Assembly (NCBI GenBank): GCA_029287815.1
Contig: JARFQK010000012.1
Location: 1-7,091, forward strand
DNA: 7,091 bases
Direction: 5' to 3'
DNA from: Gammaproteobacteria bacterium
GTDB taxonomy: Bacteria; Pseudomonadota; Gammaproteobacteria; SZUA-229
Both the position numbers and the translations under genes were made by a program. Under the pieces are notes generated by a model, which saw only the letters and a list, made by a program, of their open reading frames with translations, was not told where the DNA came from and did no database searches. Below, piece after piece: positions 5,827 to 7,091 of this stretch. Every line of letters starts with the position of its first letter. The stretch's first letter is position 1.

Positions 5827-7091
5827 ATGATGAAGATGCTACAGAAACGTGACAGTGTTTTTCTGGTTTTTCTGTTGCTGTTTTTGCCTGCGTTAGCATT
5901 CGCCGAGTCGGATCACGGTGCCGGATTTCATGTCAGCCACAGTGATCCAATTGCACCAGTGATTCTCGGTGTGACCGGCATCCTGTTCTTCGCGCTGATC
6001 GGACGCTTCTCGGCGCGCAAACTCGGGTTTCCGTCCGTTCTCGGTGAGCTGATCATGGGGATCATGCTCGGTAACCTTGCCTACTATTTTCATTATGAAC
6101 TGATCATGGTGCTGCGCGAAGGCACCGCGATGTTCGACACGATGGGCAATCTGCTCAAAGGCGAGACACTCGAAGTATCCTGCTTGAAGGCAGTCGGCGA
6201 TCAGTGCGCGATTCCGATCCTGGATATCCTGCGCGGGCCCCACGGCAATGAAATACTGCAGGTAGCCCATACGGTCGATGTGTTCTCACGTTATGGTGTG
6301 ATTTTCCTGCTGTTCCTGGTCGGCCTCGAGACCAGCGTCGACGAGATGCGCAAGGTCGGTCCGGACTCTGGCCGGGTCGCGGTCATTGGCGTGCTGCTGC
6401 CGTTCCTGCTTGGCGTACTGGCATCGACTTTACTGATTGAAGATGTCGAACTGCATACCAGTCTGTTCCTGGGTGCCACACTGGCGGCCACCAGTGTGGG
6501 TATCACGGCAATGGTTTTGCAAGAGCTGAAGATGCAACAGACCGACATGGCCCGGATCATTCTCGGCGCTGCGGTGTTCGATGATGTGCTCGGCCTGCTG
6601 ATGTTGGCGATCGTCAGCGGTATTGTGGTTACCGGCAGCATCGATGTTTTCAACATCGGCAAAGTCATCGTCCTGGCTACCGTATTCTTGGCCGCGGCAA
6701 TCGTGCTCGGACCTTTCGTGATTCGCTGGATAATCAAGCTCTTCCGTCGTCTGGATCTGATCGAGGCTAAAATGTTCGCTTCCTATCTGTTCGTGATGTT
6801 ATTGGCCTGGATGGCGAACTTCTCTGGCCTGGCCACGATCATCGGCGCTTTCACGGCCGGGTTGATCCTGCAAGATGCTTACTTCGAACGCTGGAATAAA
6901 GGCGTCAAATGCCCGATGAGCATCAAAGACCTGATCATGCCGCTCGAAGTCATCATGGTGCCGATCTTCTTCGTGTTGATGGGTATCCAGGTCAAACTCG
7001 AGACGTTCCTGCAGCCGGAAATCATGCTGCTCGCCGGCGGTCTGCTGATCGCTGCGATTATCGGAAAAATCCTGTCAGGTTACGGCGCTTT
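5827..7091 (+). CDS. CPA2-family cation:proton antiporter (3' partial)
   Basis: Inner-membrane transporter of the Na+/H+ exchanger domain family, likely exchanging Na+ or K+ for H+. The frame stays open to the window end, giving 421 residues. The first 26 residues form a signal-peptide-like segment (basic start, hydrophobic VFLVFLLLFLPALAFA, AFA|E cleavage-type site). Many hydrophobic helices follow, with family motifs GELIMGIMLGN at 73-83, LLFLVGLETSVDEMRK at 161-176, ATSVGITAMVLQEL at 221-234, FDDVLGLL at 251-258 (Asp252-Asp253 expected at the ion site) and ATIIGAFTAGLILQD at 336-350. A loop of about 60 residues between helices (about 90-150) carries Cys119 and Cys127 and is longer than usual. 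The start could be ATG 5827, 5830 or 5836; only a weak CGAG lies upstream. It follows hypE by 51 bases and may be co-transcribed, but no functional link to hydrogenase is shown. The specific ion cannot be read from the sequence. Confidence 0.9.
   Translation, partial: MMKMLQKRDSVFLVFLLLFLPALAFAESDHGAGFHVSHSDPIAPVILGVTGILFFALIGRFSARKLGFPSVLGELIMGIMLGNLAYYFHYELIMVLREGTAMFDTMGNLLKGETLEVSCLKAVGDQCAIPILDILRGPHGNEILQVAHTVDVFSRYGVIFLLFLVGLETSVDEMRKVGPDSGRVAVIGVLLPFLLGVLASTLLIEDVELHTSLFLGATLAATSVGITAMVLQELKMQQTDMARIILGAAVFDDVLGLLMLAIVSGIVVTGSIDVFNIGKVIVLATVFLAAAIVLGPFVIRWIIKLFRRLDLIEAKMFASYLFVMLLAWMANFSGLATIIGAFTAGLILQDAYFERWNKGVKCPMSIKDLIMPLEVIMVPIFFVLMGIQVKLETFLQPEIMLLAGGLLIAAIIGKILSGYGA

Noticed and set aside
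5893..6737. Reading frames on the - strand opposite the antiporter
   Set aside because: The + strand encodes a continuous membrane protein with family motifs through this region; the - strand frames lack any.

Overview
The window is a stretch of the [NiFe]-hydrogenase maturation (hyp) locus followed by the start of an unrelated membrane transporter gene. All five genes lie on the + strand. In order they are hypB (5' end outside the window), hypD, hypF, a repeat-filled gap of about 650 bases, hypE, and a CPA2-type cation:proton antiporter whose 3' end is outside the window. The coding sequence is GC-rich. Gene style, tight Hyp gene packing and intergenic repeat types fit an environmental Proteobacterium, most likely a Gammaproteobacterium. 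That placement is an inference from style and not from a marker gene.

hypB, hypD and hypF are translationally packed. The hypB stop and hypD start share one base (TAATG), and hypF most likely begins at a TTG eight bases inside the end of hypD, behind a well-spaced AAGGA. HypF makes carbamoyl-adenylate from carbamoyl phosphate and carbamoylates the C-terminal cysteine of HypE. HypE dehydrates the adduct to a thiocyanate, the cyanide donor. HypD, with HypC, carries the Fe(CN)2CO unit. HypB is the GTPase that, with HypA, supports nickel delivery. No hypC or hypA is visible, and hypC is not at its common position between hypB and hypD. They may lie upstream or elsewhere. No hydrogenase structural gene is in the window.

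The gap between hypF and hypE (4126-4773) has no credible gene. It holds four tandem 35-bp units directly after hypF, one inverted unit, a 126-bp palindromic MITE-like element, and two further 35-bp units in inverted orientation ending 12 bases before the hypE ATG. The inverted repeat clusters therefore bracket the gap and touch both genes, as if repeats had spread into a once compact hypF-hypE junction.

After hypE, a 51-base spacer leads to an antiporter with a signal-peptide-like N-terminus, the FDDVLG motif of CPA2 exchangers, and an unusually long early loop with two cysteines. It is probably a neighbour and not part of hydrogenase maturation. I see no wholly new system; the repeat island, the C-terminal histidine tail of HypB and the antiporter loop are the points most worth checking.
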